DNA from: Microbacterium sp. SA39
GTDB lineage: Bacteria > Actinomycetota > Actinomycetes > Actinomycetales > Microbacteriaceae
Reading direction: 5' to 3'
Assembly: GCF_000967865.1 (NCBI RefSeq)
Contig: NZ_JXRU01000030.1
Span: 1 to 64,000 of the forward strand
DNA: 64,000 nucleotides
Of the stretch, positions 63,135 to 64,000 are shown in pieces. The position numbers were made by a program, and so were the translations under genes. The notes under the pieces are model-generated. The model was not told the DNA's origin. It was given only the letters and a program-made list of their open reading frames with translations, and did no database searches. Every line of letters starts with the position of its first letter. Positions within the stretch are counted from its first letter, which is position 1.

Positions 63135-64000
63135 TCAGGACGAGCGCATCGTGGCTGCACGTGCCAGATCGCGCAGCTCGCCGACGGAAGCATTGTCCAG
63201 GCGTGCTCCCGAGAGCGCGCGGTCGGCTTTGCGCGCGTAGTCGGAGATCATCGCTTCGACGCGCTCCAGAGCGCCGGACCCGGCGATCGTCGCCTGCAGG
63301 AACGACACCTGCTGGGCCGTCAGCTCGGGGTCGCCGAGCATCTCATCCAGCAAGTTGCGGGCGGAGGGGTCGAGGGCTTCACGCGTGAGCGCGACGAGCA
63401 CTGTCCGCTTGCCCTCGCGCAGATCGTCGCCCGCGGGCTTTCCGGTGACGGAGGCATCGCCGAAGACTCCCAACACGTCATCGCGCAGCTGGAACGCCAT
63501 GCCGATCGGATGTCCGAAGTTCCGCAGCGCTGCCATCTGGTCCTCCGCGGCGCCGGCCAGAGCGCCGCCCAGCACGAGCGGCTGCTCGATGCTGTATCGG
63601 GCGGACTTGAGGGAGACCACGCGCAGGGCACGTTCGGCATGGAGCGTCCCGTCGTTCACGCTCCATGCCGACTCCTCCGCGATGTCGAGGAACTGCCCGG
63701 TCGTGACGTCGCGCCGCATCCTGGCGTACTCCGCCCGCACCGCCCGCGCATTGTCATGCTGATCCAGTGCGGACTCCAACAGATCGTCGCTCCACGCGAC
63801 GAGCAGGTCGCCGAGGAGAACGGCCGCGGCGCGGCCGAAGGACTCCGCGTCACCCGACCACCCGGCATCCCGGTGCGATGTCTCGAGGGCTCGGTGCGCG
63901 GCAGGCCGACCCCGGCGGGTGTCGGAGTTGTCGATCAGATCGTCGTGGACCAGCGCCGCGGACTGGAAGATCTCCAGCGCCGCGCACGTGTCCCAGAGTG
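63135..64000 (-). CDS. Polyprenyl (geranylgeranyl) diphosphate synthase, N-terminus outside window
   Basis: At least 288 residues; the frame stays open to 64000, so the start lies beyond the window. The first Asp-rich motif HDDLIDNSDTRRG lies near 63910-63950 and GDLLVAW follows; the second motif is FQLRDDVLGVFGD. It chains isopentenyl units; product length cannot be read from the available part. Position corresponds to idsA2 (Rv2173), near Rv2175c and pknL. The usual mannosyltransferase gene between these (Rv2174) is not present here. Confidence 0.92.
   Translation of the reverse strand, partial: LWDTCAALEIFQSAALVHDDLIDNSDTRRGRPAAHRALETSHRDAGWSGDAESFGRAAAVLLGDLLVAWSDDLLESALDQHDNARAVRAEYARMRRDVTTGQFLDIAEESAWSVNDGTLHAERALRVVSLKSARYSIEQPLVLGGALAGAAEDQMAALRNFGHPIGMAFQLRDDVLGVFGDASVTGKPAGDDLREGKRTVLVALTREALDPSARNLLDEMLGDPELTAQQVSFLQATIAGSGALERVEAMISDYARKADRALSGARLDNASVGELRDLARAATMRSS

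Noticed and set aside
63656..63868. Separate small minus-strand gene near the window end
   Set aside because: It is in a different frame from the prenyl diphosphate synthase, whose frame continues with the DDLID motif to position 64000.

Overview
The window looks like chromosomal DNA of a high-GC actinobacterium, most likely Microbacteriaceae (Microbacterium-like). The reasons are codon use with strong G/C third positions, many GTG starts, the frequent GGCATCCG/GGATGCC words, actinobacterial gene orders, and promoters of the TANNNT type placed exactly one spacer ahead of start codons (leaderless genes). Nothing suggests a prophage, plasmid or integrative element; most genes are core, with a few accessory cassettes between them. 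Ortholog and synteny statements are from memory of Mycobacterium tuberculosis and Corynebacterium, not from a search.

Layout. 1-225: end of an rRNA operon (5S rRNA and terminator). 252-9948: a tightly coupled housekeeping run, mostly with ATGA-type overlaps: repeat-rich TPR-like protein, HAD phosphatase, small protein, tlyA, nadK, recN, pyrG, Nudix hydrolase, xerD. It mirrors the M. tuberculosis Rv1691-Rv1701 order. 10069-14615: a four-gene export cassette (lipoprotein, membrane adaptor, ABC ATPase, FtsX/MacB-like permease) inserted in that block. 14725-21191: parA, scpA, scpB, rluB, tyrA, cmk, der. 21253-26079: a Nudix-NYN fusion, a LexA-box-preceded DUF222/HNH nuclease, and small genes on the minus strand (S4 protein, lysoplasmalogenase, HhH protein, acetyltransferase). 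26187-26263: tRNA-Pro(GGG).

26387-32373: two accessory operons. The first is a flavoprotein plus an Acr3/BASS-type transporter behind a perfect Zur/Fur-like palindrome. The second is a TetR regulator divergent from an NCS1 permease and a YtcJ-like amidohydrolase. 32434-34308: DUF72 protein and two orphan small proteins. 34354-40171: the imuA'-imuB-dnaE2 mutasome operon behind a LexA box, divergent from an orphan prepilin peptidase (40315) and followed on the plus strand by a small protein and a CYTH protein. 41689-44682: a type III polyketide synthase, methyltransferase and FAD hydroxylase operon, probably for an alkylresorcinol/quinone-type phenolic lipid.

44833-49129: lpdA divergent from garA-ftsR, then a MerR regulator and a ParA-like ATPase. 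49216-55149: pyc, an acidic-repeat MinD-like ATPase and def. 55252-64000: fadD, plsC, aroG (class II DAHP synthase), a PASTA serine/threonine kinase (PknL position), a LysM wall hydrolase, an Rv2175c-like DNA-binding protein and a truncated polyprenyl diphosphate synthase. This matches the M. tuberculosis Rv2173-Rv2187 neighbourhood.

The strongest items for follow-up are the Zur-like flavoprotein/transporter operon, the type III PKS operon, the SOS box on the DUF222 nuclease, the Nudix-NYN fusion, the uniform leaderless promoter architecture, and short interspersed repeats, one of which is translated at the start of rluB.
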